A stretch of 64,000 bases of DNA, taken from contig NZ_JARXZC010000003.1 in assembly GCF_029894335.1 (NCBI RefSeq), forward strand, positions 124,001 through 188,000, in the 5' to 3' direction. The notes below the pieces were generated by a model that had not been told where the DNA came from, ran no database searches, and saw only the letters and a program-made list of their open reading frames with translations. The DNA comes from Kitasatospora sp. MAP5-34. GTDB taxonomy: Bacteria; Actinomycetota; Actinomycetes; Streptomycetales; Streptomycetaceae. Position numbers and translations under genes: made by a program. How positions within the stretch are numbered: position 1 is the first letter of the stretch; the number at the start of each line of letters is the position of its first letter. Positions 1-8,291 of the stretch are shown one piece after another.

Positions 1-424
1 TGGCGGCCAGTACGAGGTTCTCCAGCGCCAGCGCGTCCTGCTCGGCCGGGTCCACGCCCTCGACGCGGTTGCCGTAGAGCGCGTTGAGCGCCTTCGTCCC
101 GAGCGACTCGGCGAGTCCGGCCGTCACCGCGATGTTCTCGCGGAAGCGGTCCTTCTCGGCCGGTACGGAGACGGTGCCACGGGCGCCCTTGGTGAGGTCG
201 TCCAGGAAGTTGAGGCCGGTGAGCTGCACACCCGCGTCGGTGAAGGCCTTGCGGAGCTCGTCCTGCTCGGCCTGCGAGGGGCTGGGGTTCTCGCCGAAGG
301 GCCACCACAGCTCGGCGGCGGTGAAGCCGGCGGCCGCTGCGGCGGCGGGGCGCTCCAGGAGCGGGAGCTCGCCGAACAGGATCGACAGGTTGACCGTGTA
401 GCTCTGCTTGGAAGCGGCAGTCAC
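1..424 (-). CDS. hyi: Hydroxypyruvate isomerase (TIM-barrel), 3' part cut by window edge
   Basis: About 141 N-terminal residues are visible; the rest lies left of the window. The protein starts at a GTG (424) preceded by AAAGGTG 6 nt upstream and reads VTAASKQSYTVNLSILFGELPLLERP. The NLSILFGELP start and the ELWWPFGENPSP segment are typical of hydroxypyruvate isomerase family TIM-barrel proteins. The enzyme interconverts hydroxypyruvate and tartronate semialdehyde in the glyoxylate branch of ureide degradation, next to glyoxylate carboligase and tartronate semialdehyde reductase, which probably follow outside the window. It is divergent from the uraD-side genes, and its upstream region carries the palindrome shared with uraD and aceB. 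Confidence 0.85.
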   Translation of the reverse strand, partial: MTAASKQSYTVNLSILFGELPLLERPAAAAAAGFTAAELWWPFGENPSPSQAEQDELRKAFTDAGVQLTGLNFLDDLTKGARGTVSVPAEKDRFRENIAVTAGLAESLGTKALNALYGNRVEGVDPAEQDALALENLVLAA

Positions 425-506
425 GTCAATCACCTTTCACACTCTGAGGTCACACTTTAAAGAGCCTCAACTTCCACAATCCGGAAGAAGGATTCTGCTT
501 GGTGGA

Positions 507-535
507 AGCATGCTCGGGAGTCCGCAGGGTGTCAA
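507..535 (-). promoter_or_regulatory. Candidate promoter for hyi
   Basis: On the minus strand TTGACA (plus 530-535) is followed by 17 nt and CATGCT (plus 507-512). The -35 is perfect for the principal sigma factor and the -10 is weak. Between it and the GTG start lies a split inverted repeat, CTTCCAC and GTGGAAG (about 470-509), which could be a second control site. Confidence 0.45.
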
Positions 536-542
536 CCCCGCC

Positions 543-559
543 GCAACATTTTGTTGAAG
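543..559. promoter_or_regulatory. AllR-like operator copy 1 (hyi side)
   Basis: Read toward hyi the site is CTTCAACAAAATGTTGC, an imperfect palindrome. It matches copies at 1434-1450 and 10703-10719. It lies just upstream of the hyi -35 box and could also act on the rightward gene at 613. Assignment to the IclR-family regulator encoded at 10768 is inference from co-occurrence. Confidence 0.6.
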
Positions 560-600
560 ATCCCGATCCGCCGAGCCCTTCCCTCCCCCGACCTGCTCGC

Positions 601-606
601 TAAAGT
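601..606 (+). promoter_or_regulatory. Candidate -10 of a leaderless transcript
   Basis: TAAAGT fits TANNNT and lies 6 nt before the GTG at 613. There is no clear Shine-Dalgarno sequence, which fits a leaderless mRNA. No convincing -35 was found. Confidence 0.3.
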
Positions 607-612
607 GAGCGG

Positions 613-894
613 GTGCGATTGATGGTGGAGTTCACGACAGAACCGTTCGAGCTGGACACGTTCCCCGAGCATGCGGCGGCCGCACAGCGGGTCGTCGACG
701 AGGCCGGCCTGGCCGTCGCCGTCGGCCCGTTCGGGACCGGCGCCGAGGGCGAGGCCGACCAGATCCTCGACGCGGTGAGCAAGCTGCTGCGCGAGACGCT
801 GGCCGCCGGGGCGACCCGGATCTCGGTCCAGGTCAGCGTCCTCGGCGAGGACGAGAACCAGAACAAGAACCCGGAAGGAGTGGGTACGCAGTGA
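613..894 (+). CDS. Small thiamine-binding-like (DUF77/MTH1187-type) protein
   Basis: A 93-residue protein beginning VRLMVEFTTEPF. The alternation of strand-like segments, the VGPFG...EGEADQILDAV middle and the ATRISVQVSVLGE end resemble the small ferredoxin-like thiamine-binding family (MTH1187/YkoF type). This is a fold-level guess, and ligand binding cannot be read from sequence. Its stop overlaps the GTG of the next gene, so the two are surely co-transcribed. GTG 613 is chosen because a -10-like TAAAGT sits 6 nt upstream; an internal ATG at 622 is the alternative start. Its link to purine catabolism is positional only. Confidence 0.6.
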   Translation: MRLMVEFTTEPFELDTFPEHAAAAQRVVDEAGLAVAVGPFGTGAEGEADQILDAVSKLLRETLAAGATRISVQVSVLGEDENQNKNPEGVGTQ

Positions 895-1271
895 GCGACG
901 CCCTGGAACACCCGCTCGCCACAGCGATAAAGCCGCTGCTCGACGCAGTGGGCGCGACACCGGTCGCGGTGGCCGAGGCCCGCCCCGAGGACGTGGTCCT
1001 GGAGTGGGACGGCGCTCCGGCGATCGCCGTACGCCTGCCGCACCTCAGCAGTGCGCTGGACCGCCTGCTGGCAGAAATGACCCGCCAGTTCGACGGACGC
1101 CCGCTGGCCGAGCTGGACCGCTGGGAGAAGCAGCGCGTGGTCGCCCTGCTGGAGGAACGCGGTGCCTTCACCGTCCGCCACGGGGTGGAGACGGTCGCGT
1201 CGGCGCTCGGCGTGAGCCGGTTCACGGTGTACAACTATCTGAACCGCCAGGACGGTACGAAGACCGGCTGA
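891..1271 (+). CDS. HTH protein with YheO-like (HTH_22) C-terminus
   Basis: A 126-residue protein whose GTG start overlaps the preceding stop by 4 nt. The N-terminal 75 residues form a small alpha/beta domain. Residues about 80-120 (from RWEKQRVVALLEERGAF to VASALGVSRFTVYNYLNR) match the C-terminal helix-turn-helix of YheO-type regulators, where the recognition helix reads SRFTVYNYL. It is probably a DNA-binding regulator. The typical YheO PAS-like sensor is absent or replaced, so the ligand is unknown. It sits between hyi and uraD and may add pathway-specific control to the AllR-type regulator. Confidence 0.7.
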   Translation: MSDALEHPLATAIKPLLDAVGATPVAVAEARPEDVVLEWDGAPAIAVRLPHLSSALDRLLAEMTRQFDGRPLAELDRWEKQRVVALLEERGAFTVRHGVETVASALGVSRFTVYNYLNRQDGTKTG

Positions 1272-1433
1272 CGGTTCGACCAGCTGACAACCGGGGTCGG
1301 GTGCGCCGGCCGACCGGTCGCGTCCCGTGCCGACGAGGCCAGTCTGTCCCACCGGACACATCGGGCACACTTGGCGAATCGCACACGAAAAGCGCTGGTT
1401 ACCGGCCCTGTCTCAAAACGTAACCACCAACCG

Positions 1434-1450
1434 TTCAACAAAGTGTTGAC
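1434..1450. promoter_or_regulatory. AllR-like operator copy 2 (uraD promoter)
   Basis: TTCAACAAAGTGTTGAC overlaps the -35 hexamer of the uraD promoter (1446-1451), an arrangement expected for repression. It differs from the aceB/allR copy (CTCAACAAAGCGTTGAA) at three positions. Confidence 0.65.
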
Positions 1451-1474
1451 GACCGGGGGTGGTGGATCTAGCTT
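1446..1474 (+). promoter_or_regulatory. uraD operon promoter
   Basis: TTGACG (1446-1451), 17 nt, TAGCTT (1469-1474). This is a good principal-sigma promoter, giving a leader of roughly 28 nt before the GTG at 1509 that contains the CAGGAGG ribosome site. Confidence 0.7.
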
Positions 1475-1508
1475 TTGCGGGTGGCACCACTCTTCAGGAG
1501 GTCCACCC

Positions 1509-2033
1509 GTGACCAACCACCCCCAACCGTCTCCTGACGCGGCCGGCGCACTCAAGGCGCTGGCGGCGGCTCCCGCCGCCGAGCTGACGGAGACCCTGCT
1601 GGAGATCTGCTCCAGCCCCAGCTGGGCCGCCGCCGTCGCGGCCACCCGGCCCTGGGCCGACCGCGACGCGCTGCTGGCTGCCAACGCGGCCGCGATGGCC
1701 GCGCTCACCACCGGCGACCTGGCCGACGCGATGGCCGGCCACGCCCGGATCGGCAAGCCCAAGTCGGGCGACGCCACCTCCGAGCGCGAGCAGGCCGGCA
1801 TCCAGGGAGTGGACTCCGCTCTCCTCGATGAACTGCACGAGGCGAACGCCGCCTACGAGGCGAAGTTCGGCCACGTGTTCCTGATCTGCGCGACGGGCCG
1901 CACTGCGGACACCATGCTCGCGTCGCTCCGAGAACGCTTCCCCCATGACGCCGCCACCGAGGCGGAGATCGTCCGGGGCGAGCTGCGCAAGATCAACGAC
2001 ATCCGCATCAACCGCCTCCTGGACGAAGCCTGA
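1509..2033 (+). CDS. uraD: 2-oxo-4-hydroxy-4-carboxy-5-ureidoimidazoline (OHCU) decarboxylase
   Basis: A 174-residue cytosolic enzyme that decarboxylates OHCU to S-allantoin, the last step of urate oxidation. Catalytic His78 lies in AMAGHARIGKPK (family HPRIG-type motif, with Ala replacing Pro). The ATSEREQAG segment, the FLICATGR segment and the C-terminal RINRLL are all family hallmarks. The GTG start at 1509 has CAGGAGG 7 nt upstream; longer in-frame starts would run through the promoter and operator and are rejected. It heads the uraD-uraH-uricase run. Confidence 0.93.
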   Translation: MTNHPQPSPDAAGALKALAAAPAAELTETLLEICSSPSWAAAVAATRPWADRDALLAANAAAMAALTTGDLADAMAGHARIGKPKSGDATSEREQAGIQGVDSALLDELHEANAAYEAKFGHVFLICATGRTADTMLASLRERFPHDAATEAEIVRGELRKINDIRINRLLDEA

Positions 2034-2120
2034 GCTTCTGAACCGGGCTCCCCGACAGGTCCCCCTGACAAGGCTTCTGACAGAGCGTCACATCCTGCCA
2101 TCAGTAAGGTCACTCAACCC

Positions 2121-2456
2121 ATGACTGGCATCTCCACGCACGTGCTCGACACCAGCCTCGGCCGCCCGGCCGAGGGTGTCCCGGTCGAGCTCGCACTGCA
2201 CACCGAGGGTGGTTGGCAGGTGCTCGGCACCTCCGCCACGGACTCCGACGGCCGGGCCAAGGACCTGCCGGCCGTGGAGGCGGGCTCGGTCGTCCGGCTC
2301 CTGTTCGACACCGACTCGTACTTCGCGAAGAAGTCGGACGAGACGCCGTTCTTCCCCGAGGTCTCGATCGTCTTCACGGTCGCGCCCGCGCAGCACCACT
2401 ACCACGTGCCGTTGCTGCTCAACCCGTTCGGATACTCGGTCTACCGCGGAAGCTAG
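2121..2456 (+). CDS. uraH: 5-hydroxyisourate hydrolase
   Basis: A 111-residue transthyretin-related enzyme that hydrolyses 5-hydroxyisourate to OHCU, between uricase and OHCU decarboxylase. It has the conserved catalytic His7 (ISTHVLD), Arg45 (DGRAKDL), His95 (YHVPLLL) and the C-terminal YRGS signature that separates HIU hydrolases from transthyretins. It starts at ATG 2121 with only a weak AAGG ribosome site, 87 nt after uraD, so it is probably translated from the uraD operon transcript. Confidence 0.95.
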   Translation: MTGISTHVLDTSLGRPAEGVPVELALHTEGGWQVLGTSATDSDGRAKDLPAVEAGSVVRLLFDTDSYFAKKSDETPFFPEVSIVFTVAPAQHHYHVPLLLNPFGYSVYRGS

Positions 2457-2491
2457 ACCGCCAGACCGCTTGATTGCTTAGGAGCCACGCC

Positions 2492-3406
2492 ATGGCCCAC
2501 GTGCTCGGACAGAACCAGTACGGCAAGGCGGAGAACCGCATCGTCCGCGTCTACCGTGACAGCACCCGTCACGAGATCAAGGACCTGAACGTCTCGGTCG
2601 CCCTCTCCGGCGACCTCGACGACGTCCACCTCACCGGCTCCAACGCCAACTGCCTGCCCACCGACACCACGAAGAACACCGTGTACGCCTTCGCGAAGGA
2701 GTACGGGATCGAGTCGGCGGAGGCCTTCGGCATCACGCTGGCGAAGCACTTCGTGGACAACAACGAGCCGATCCACCGCGCCCGGATCCGGATCGAGGAG
2801 TACACCTGGGACCGGATCAAGACCCCGGACAACTCCTCCCGCTTCATCGGCTCGGAGGAGGTCGGCCACTCCTTCTCGCGCAACGGCAGTGAGGTACGCA
2901 CCACCGAGATCACGTACGACGGCACCACCGTCCAGGTGATCTCGGGCCTGAAGGACCTGGTCGTGATGAACACGACCAACTCGGAGTTCTGGGGCTACAT
3001 CAAGGACCAGTACACCACCCTGAAGGAGGCCTACGACCGCATCCTGGCCACCCAGGTGACGGCTCGTTGGAAGTACTCGTATCGCGGCCAGGAGGGCGAG
3101 GCCCAGCCGAACTGGAACCGGTCCTACGCGCACGTCCGCCGGCACATGCTGGAGGCGTTCGCCGAGACCTACTCCTACTCGCTGCAGCAGACCCTGCACG
3201 CGATGGGCACCCGGGTGCTCAACAACCGGGCCGAGGTGGACGAAGTCCGCCTGGAGCTGCCGAACAAGCACCACTTCCTGGTCGACCTGGAGCCGTTCGG
3301 CCTCAAGAACGACAACGAGGTGTACTTCGCCGCCGACCGGATGTACGGCCTGATCGAGGGCACCGTGCACCGCGAGGGCGTCGTCCCGGTCATCCCGGTC
3401 GCCTGA
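2492..3406 (+). CDS. uaZ: Urate oxidase (uricase)
   Basis: A cofactor-free uricase of 304 residues (family about 300) that oxidises urate to 5-hydroxyisourate and hydrogen peroxide. Features seen are the N-terminal LGQNQYGKAENR with the proton-relay Lys12, the TDTTKNTVYAFAKE segment carrying the catalytic Thr, the FWGYIKDQYTTL motif, and NKHHFLVDL with the catalytic His near the C-terminus. ATG 2492 is preceded by TTAGGAGCC, which excludes the longer TTG start 18 nt upstream. It is 35 nt downstream of uraH, in the same operon. Confidence 0.95.
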   Translation: MAHVLGQNQYGKAENRIVRVYRDSTRHEIKDLNVSVALSGDLDDVHLTGSNANCLPTDTTKNTVYAFAKEYGIESAEAFGITLAKHFVDNNEPIHRARIRIEEYTWDRIKTPDNSSRFIGSEEVGHSFSRNGSEVRTTEITYDGTTVQVISGLKDLVVMNTTNSEFWGYIKDQYTTLKEAYDRILATQVTARWKYSYRGQEGEAQPNWNRSYAHVRRHMLEAFAETYSYSLQQTLHAMGTRVLNNRAEVDEVRLELPNKHHFLVDLEPFGLKNDNEVYFAADRMYGLIEGTVHREGVVPVIPVA

Positions 3407-3688
3407 CAGCGCGGCACCACCGTGAACCCCGTCCAGTACCACCGCACCAACCGGCTTCGCCAGGCCGGACGGTACCGGACGGGCCTCTGCACCACCCGCT
3501 CCTGCACCACCTGTTTCTCCTCCCCCACCAACCGGAGATCGTGCTCGCCTCACGGCGGCCGGCCCGGGGCACCGGAGAAGCCGGCCGAGGGATTCCTGCA
3601 CCGCCGTCCCGCCCTCGGCCAAGGCGAGTTCAGCCACTCTCCAGCGCCACGGGCGCGCCGGGAGCCACGAGCGCAAGAGGGGCTCGAC

Positions 3689-5173
3689 ATGGCACTCCGT
3701 TCCACCCGAACCACTGACGGCGGTTCCACTCCTGACGGTCCTTCGCGACCGGACGGTGTGTCACCAGGTTCGCCCGATACACCGTCCGGAAGCGAAGCCG
3801 TCGTCCACCCCGTGGACGAGCTGCTGCCTCCGGTCAAGCTCATCAGCACCGGTCTGCAGCATGTCGCCGCGATGTACGCGGGCGTCGTGGCGCCCCCGCT
3901 CATCGTCGGCGCCGGCGTGGGCCTCTCCCCCGCCGAGCTCGCCCTCCTCATCTCGGCCAGCCTGTTCACCGCAGGTCTGGCCACCCTGCTCCAGACCCTC
4001 GGAGTATGGCGCATTGAAAGTTGGCGGGTCGGCGCACGGCTGCCGTTCGTGAACGGCGTCTCGTTCGCCGGCGTGGCGCCCATGCTCGCCATCGCCAAGG
4101 AGCACGGCCCGAAGGGCGCCCTACCGGTGATCTTCGGAGCGGTGATCGTCGCGGGGGTCCTGTGCTTCCTCGCGGCACCGTACTTCTCCAAGCTCATCCG
4201 GTTCTTCCCGCCGGTCGTCCAGGGCACCGTGATCACCCTCATCGGGGTGTCCCTGCTACCGGTCGCGGTCGACTGGGCCCGTGGCGGCTCGCCCGGCGCC
4301 CCCGGTTACGGCTCCATGCGGGCCATCGGACTCGCCGCGTTCACCCTCGCCGCGGTGGTCCTCTGCAACAAGCTGCTCCGAGGCTTCTGGCAGCAACTCT
4401 CGCTGCTCGTCGGCCTGGCCGCAGGCACCCTGCTGGCCTTCCCGCTCGGGCTCGCCGACTTCGGCGCGGTCCGGCAGGCGAAGATCTTCGCGCTGCCGTC
4501 CCCGTTCCACTTCGGCGCGCCGGCCTTCGACGCGGCGGCGATCGTCTCGTTCTGCATCGTCATGGTGGTCTCGATGACCGAGTCCACCGCCGACATGCTG
4601 GCGCTGGGTCGGATCGTCGAACGCGAGGCGGACGAGCGGACGCTGACCGCCGGTCTGCGGGCCGACGGGCTGGCCACCGCGCTCAGCCCGGTCTTCAACG
4701 GGTTCGCCTGCAGCGCCTTCGCCCAGAACATCGGGCTGGTGGCGCTGACGAAGATCCGCAGCCGGTTCGTGGTCGCGGCGGGCGGCGGAATCCTGATCCT
4801 GCTGGGTCTCTTCCCGGTGCTCGGCTCGTTGGTCTCGCTGGTGCCGCAGCCCGTCCTCGGCGGCGCCGGGATCGTGCTCTTCGGCACGGTCGCGGCGAGC
4901 GGCATCCGCACCCTCGCGGAGGCCGGCCTGGAGTCGGGCGGCAACACCATCCTGGTGTCCGTCGCGCTCGGGGTCGGCATCGTCCCGATCGCCGCGCCCG
5001 ACTTCTACGACGCCTTCCCGGAGGCCGTCCGCACCCTGCTGCACTCCGGGATCTCGGCCGGCTGCGTGATGGCCGTCCTGCTCAACCTGCTCTTCCACCA
5101 CGTCGGTGTCGGCCGCCGGTCCCAGGCCGGCGAGACACCCGGCGCGACGGTGTCAACGGCGACACCGTCCTGA
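3689..5173 (+). CDS. NCS2-family purine (urate/xanthine-type) permease
   Basis: A 494-residue inner-membrane transporter of the nucleobase-cation symporter-2 (UraA/PbuX/PucJ) family, with about 14 hydrophobic segments starting near residue 55. The LQHVAAMYAGVVAPPLIVG segment is the family TM1 motif. VSMTESTADMLALG carries the substrate-binding Glu, and GLATALSPVFNGFACSAFAQNIGLVALTKIRSR is the NCS2 signature. Context (uricase and 8-oxoguanine deaminase) favours urate or xanthine. ATG 3689 has GAGGGG 6 nt upstream; an upstream GTG (3422) would add a low-complexity arginine-rich tail and is rejected. A 9-bp hairpin overlaps its 3' end. Confidence 0.9.
   Translation: MALRSTRTTDGGSTPDGPSRPDGVSPGSPDTPSGSEAVVHPVDELLPPVKLISTGLQHVAAMYAGVVAPPLIVGAGVGLSPAELALLISASLFTAGLATLLQTLGVWRIESWRVGARLPFVNGVSFAGVAPMLAIAKEHGPKGALPVIFGAVIVAGVLCFLAAPYFSKLIRFFPPVVQGTVITLIGVSLLPVAVDWARGGSPGAPGYGSMRAIGLAAFTLAAVVLCNKLLRGFWQQLSLLVGLAAGTLLAFPLGLADFGAVRQAKIFALPSPFHFGAPAFDAAAIVSFCIVMVVSMTESTADMLALGRIVEREADERTLTAGLRADGLATALSPVFNGFACSAFAQNIGLVALTKIRSRFVVAAGGGILILLGLFPVLGSLVSLVPQPVLGGAGIVLFGTVAASGIRTLAEAGLESGGNTILVSVALGVGIVPIAAPDFYDAFPEAVRTLLHSGISAGCVMAVLLNLLFHHVGVGRRSQAGETPGATVSTATPS
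5146..5169 (+). terminator. Hairpin at the end of the permease gene
   Basis: GACGGTGTC and GACACCGTC form a perfect 9-bp inverted repeat around a 6-nt loop, finishing one base before the TGA stop. It may be a partial terminator or mRNA-stability element separating permease and deaminase expression; it lacks a U-run. Confidence 0.4.
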
Positions 5174-5237
5174 CCGGCCGGGGGGGTGTACACCGCTCAC
5201 GTACATCCCCCCGCCCTCCCCCCATAGGAGAACCACC

Positions 5238-6620
5238 ATGGCAGTCCAGCCCCCGCCCGCCGACCAGCGGATCGTCATCGAGAACGTCGCGATCGCGACG
5301 GTCGACGCCAACGACACCGAGTACGCCCGTGGTCACGTGGTCGTCCTCGGCAACAAGATCGAGTCGGTCGGCAACGGCCCCGCCCCGCAGTGGCTGGACA
5401 ACGTGGTGCGCCGCATCAACGGCGAGGGCCATCTGATCACCCCGGGCCTGGTCAACACCCACCACCACTTCTACCAGTGGATCACCCGGGGCCTGGCCCA
5501 GGACAACATCCTGTTCGACTGGCTGGTCGCGCTCTACCCGACCTGGGCCCGGATCGACGACAAGCTGGTGCACGCCGCCGCCCAGGGCTCGACCGCCGCG
5601 CTGCTCAAGTCGGGTTGTACGACCGCAAGCGACCACCACTACGTCTTCCCGAAGGACGGCGGCGACATCCTCGGCGCCGAGATCGAGGCCGTCCAGGAGC
5701 TCGGCATGCGCTTCACCGCGCTGCGCGGCTCGATGGACCGCAGCAAGAAGGACGGCGGCCTGCCGCCGGACCACGCGGTCGAGAAGACCGAGGACATCCT
5801 GATCGCCTCCGAGGCCGCCGTGGACAAGTACCACGACGCCTCCTTCGACTCGATGCTGCAGATCGCCATCGCGCCCTGCTCCCCCTTCTCGGTCTCCACC
5901 GAGCTGATGCGCGAGGCCGCGCTGCTCGCCCGCCGCAAGGGCGTCCGGCTGCACACCCACGGCTCGGAGACGGCCGAGGAGGAGCAGTTCTGCAAGGAGC
6001 TGTTCGGCATGGGCCCGACGGACTACTTCGAGTCGACCGGCTGGCTGGGCGAGGACGTCTGGATGGCGCACTGCGTCCACATGAACGACTCGGACATCGC
6101 CAAGTTCGCCGAGACCGGCACCGGTGTCGCGCACTGCCCGTCCTCCAACGCCCGCCTGGCGGCCGGGATCGCGCGGGTCCCCGACATGCTGAGGGCGGGT
6201 GTCCCGGTCGGCCTCGGCGTCGACGGCACCGCCTCGAACGAGTCGGGCGAGCTGGGCACCGAGCTGCGCAACGCACTGCTGATCAACCGGCTGCACGGCA
6301 GCCCCAAGGCGCTGACGGCCCGTTCGTCGCTGCGCCTGGGCACCATGGGCGGCGCCCGGGTGCTCGGCCGGCACAACGAGATCGGCTCGATCGAGGTCGG
6401 CAAGCTCGCCGACCTGGCGCTCTGGAAGATCGACGGCATCATGCACTCCTCGATCGCCGACCCGGTCGCCGCCCTCACCCTCGGCGCGCTCCCGCCGCTG
6501 GCCCTGCTGCTCGTCAACGGCAACGCCGTGGTCGAGCAGGGTCACCTGACCACCGTCAACGAGGACAAGATCGCCCAGGACTGCGCCCGGGCCGCCAAGG
6601 TGCTCGCCGCACGCGGCTGA
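5238..6620 (+). CDS. 8-oxoguanine deaminase (amidohydrolase)
   Basis: A 460-residue metal-dependent amidohydrolase. Metal-site motifs are VNTHHHFYQW (HxH, about residue 76), HTHGSETAEEEQF, WMAHCVHM and LGVDGTASNES (catalytic Asp). This set matches the 8-oxoguanine deaminase/AtzB/TrzN branch. Deamination of 8-oxoguanine yields urate, which feeds directly into the uricase encoded upstream; this context makes 8-oxoguanine (or a related oxopurine) the best substrate guess. ATG 5238 has TAGGAG 7 nt upstream. A strong terminator follows at 6698. Confidence 0.87.
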   Translation: MAVQPPPADQRIVIENVAIATVDANDTEYARGHVVVLGNKIESVGNGPAPQWLDNVVRRINGEGHLITPGLVNTHHHFYQWITRGLAQDNILFDWLVALYPTWARIDDKLVHAAAQGSTAALLKSGCTTASDHHYVFPKDGGDILGAEIEAVQELGMRFTALRGSMDRSKKDGGLPPDHAVEKTEDILIASEAAVDKYHDASFDSMLQIAIAPCSPFSVSTELMREAALLARRKGVRLHTHGSETAEEEQFCKELFGMGPTDYFESTGWLGEDVWMAHCVHMNDSDIAKFAETGTGVAHCPSSNARLAAGIARVPDMLRAGVPVGLGVDGTASNESGELGTELRNALLINRLHGSPKALTARSSLRLGTMGGARVLGRHNEIGSIEVGKLADLALWKIDGIMHSSIADPVAALTLGALPPLALLLVNGNAVVEQGHLTTVNEDKIAQDCARAAKVLAARG

Positions 6621-6697
6621 CACCCCCTCGAACTCCGGGTGACGCGCCAGGGACGGCGCGCCACCCGGACTCCACCCCCTCGCGGGGGAGCGGAGAG

Positions 6698-6730
6698 CAG
6701 CCCCGGACTCACGGCGAGAGTCCGGGGCTG
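6698..6730 (+). terminator. Terminator after 8-oxoguanine deaminase
   Basis: CAGCCCCGGACTC and GAGTCCGGGGCTG form a perfect 13-bp stem with a 7-nt loop, followed shortly by TTTT. It ends the urate operon before the amino-acid permease. Confidence 0.8.
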
Positions 6731-6848
6731 TCACCTTTTCGGCGTATTGCAGGGAAACGCACGAGTAACCCTCAAATAATCCTCAAATTAAGTGACAGAA
6801 AAACGGTAGACATTCATTCCGGGGTTACCCGGGCCCGAATAGCGGGGT

Positions 6849-6854
6849 TAAGTT
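6849..6854 (+). promoter_or_regulatory. Candidate -10 of a leaderless permease transcript
   Basis: TAAGTT lies 6 nt before ATG 6861, and there is no Shine-Dalgarno sequence. A weak TTACCC (6825-6830) stands 18 nt upstream. The region 6770-6860 is unusually AT-rich for this genome, as promoters here tend to be. Confidence 0.4.
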
Positions 6855-6860
6855 CCCCCA

Positions 6861-8279
6861 ATGAATACCGACACCACGCCCCCCAGCGGGCAACTCCAAG
6901 CAGGTCTGAAGAACCGCCACCTCTCGATGATCGCCATCGGTGGCGTGATCGGCGCCGGGCTCTTCGTCGGCTCCGGCGCCGGGATCGCGGCGACCGGCCC
7001 CGGCATTCTGCTCTCGTACGCCCTGGCCGGGGTACTGGTCGTGATGGTGATGCGGATGCTCGGCGAGATGGCCGCCGCCGATCCGCAGAGCGGGTCCTTC
7101 TCCGCCTACGCCGACCGCGCGCTCGGCAAGTGGGCCGGCTTCACCATCGGGTGGCTTTACTGGTTCTTCTGGGTGGTCGTGCTGGCAGTCGAGGCCACCG
7201 CCGGTGCGAAGATCCTCAACAACTGGATCCCCGGCGTGCCGCAGTGGGCCTTCGCGCTGATCGTGATGGCCGTACTGACGGCGACCAACCTGTTCTCGGT
7301 CGCCTCCTACGGCGAGTTCGAGTTCTGGTTCGCCGGGATCAAGGTGGTGGCCATCGCCGCCTTCATCGTGATCGGCGTGCTGGCCGTTCTCGGCGTCCTG
7401 CCGGGCACCCACGCCGTCGGCGCCGCCAACCTGACGGGCAACGGCGGCTTCCTGCCGCACGGCGTCGGCGCGGTGTTCACCGGCATGCTCACGGTCGTCT
7501 TCGCCTTCATGGGCAGCGAGATCGTGACCCTCGCGGCCGGCGAGTCGGCCGACCCGGAGAAGGCCGTCAGCAAGGCCACCAACAGCGTGATCTGGCGGAT
7601 CGGCATCTTCTACCTGGGCTCGATCGCGATCGTGGTGACGCTGCTCCCGTGGAACTCGGCTTCGGTCAAGGGCAGCCCGTACGTCGCCGTACTGGAGCAC
7701 GTCGGCATCCCGGGCGCCGCCCAGGTCATGAACGTGATCGTGCTGACGGCGGTGCTGTCCTGCCTCAACTCCGGCCTCTACACGGCCTCCCGGATGGCGT
7801 TCTCGCTCGGGCAGCGCGGCGACGCGCCCCGCGCCTTCGCCAAGGTGAGCGGACGCGGCGTGCCCCGGACGGCGATCCTGGTCTCCGTGGTCTTCGGCTT
7901 CGTCGCGGTCTTCTTCAACTACACCTCGCCGGACACCGTCTTCCAGTTCCTGCTGAACTCCTCCGGCGCGGTGGCGCTCTTCGTCTGGCTGGTGATCTGC
8001 TTCTCGCAGCTGCGGATGCGCAAGATCATCGAACGCGAGTCCCCCGAGCGCCTCACCGTCCGGATGTGGCTCTACCCCTACCTCACCTGGGCCACCATCG
8101 GCCTGATCGGCTTCGTCGTCGCCTACATGTTCACCGACCACGACGGACGCATCCAGATGATCCTCTCCCTGGTCGCGGCTGCGGTCGTGCTCACCGCCGC
8201 AGCGATCGTCAGCCGCCGCCGCACCCGCACGGCGACCGCCCCGGACGCGACCCCCGCCCTGGCCACCGAAGCGGCCTGA
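6861..8279 (+). CDS. Amino acid permease, APC superfamily (GabP/AAT type)
   Basis: A 472-residue polytopic membrane protein with about 12 hydrophobic segments. The N-terminal SMIAIGGVIGAGLFVGSG is the TM1 substrate-binding motif of the amino acid transporter (AAT) family, and AGESADPEKAVSKATNSVIWR is the conserved cytoplasmic loop. It takes up an amino acid or GABA by proton symport; the substrate cannot be fixed. It may be leaderless. It is separated from the urate operon by a strong terminator and ends at its own terminator, so membership of the ureide regulon is uncertain. Confidence 0.88.
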   Translation: MNTDTTPPSGQLQAGLKNRHLSMIAIGGVIGAGLFVGSGAGIAATGPGILLSYALAGVLVVMVMRMLGEMAAADPQSGSFSAYADRALGKWAGFTIGWLYWFFWVVVLAVEATAGAKILNNWIPGVPQWAFALIVMAVLTATNLFSVASYGEFEFWFAGIKVVAIAAFIVIGVLAVLGVLPGTHAVGAANLTGNGGFLPHGVGAVFTGMLTVVFAFMGSEIVTLAAGESADPEKAVSKATNSVIWRIGIFYLGSIAIVVTLLPWNSASVKGSPYVAVLEHVGIPGAAQVMNVIVLTAVLSCLNSGLYTASRMAFSLGQRGDAPRAFAKVSGRGVPRTAILVSVVFGFVAVFFNYTSPDTVFQFLLNSSGAVALFVWLVICFSQLRMRKIIERESPERLTVRMWLYPYLTWATIGLIGFVVAYMFTDHDGRIQMILSLVAAAVVLTAAAIVSRRRTRTATAPDATPALATEAA

Positions 8280-8291
8280 CCCACCGGCCCG

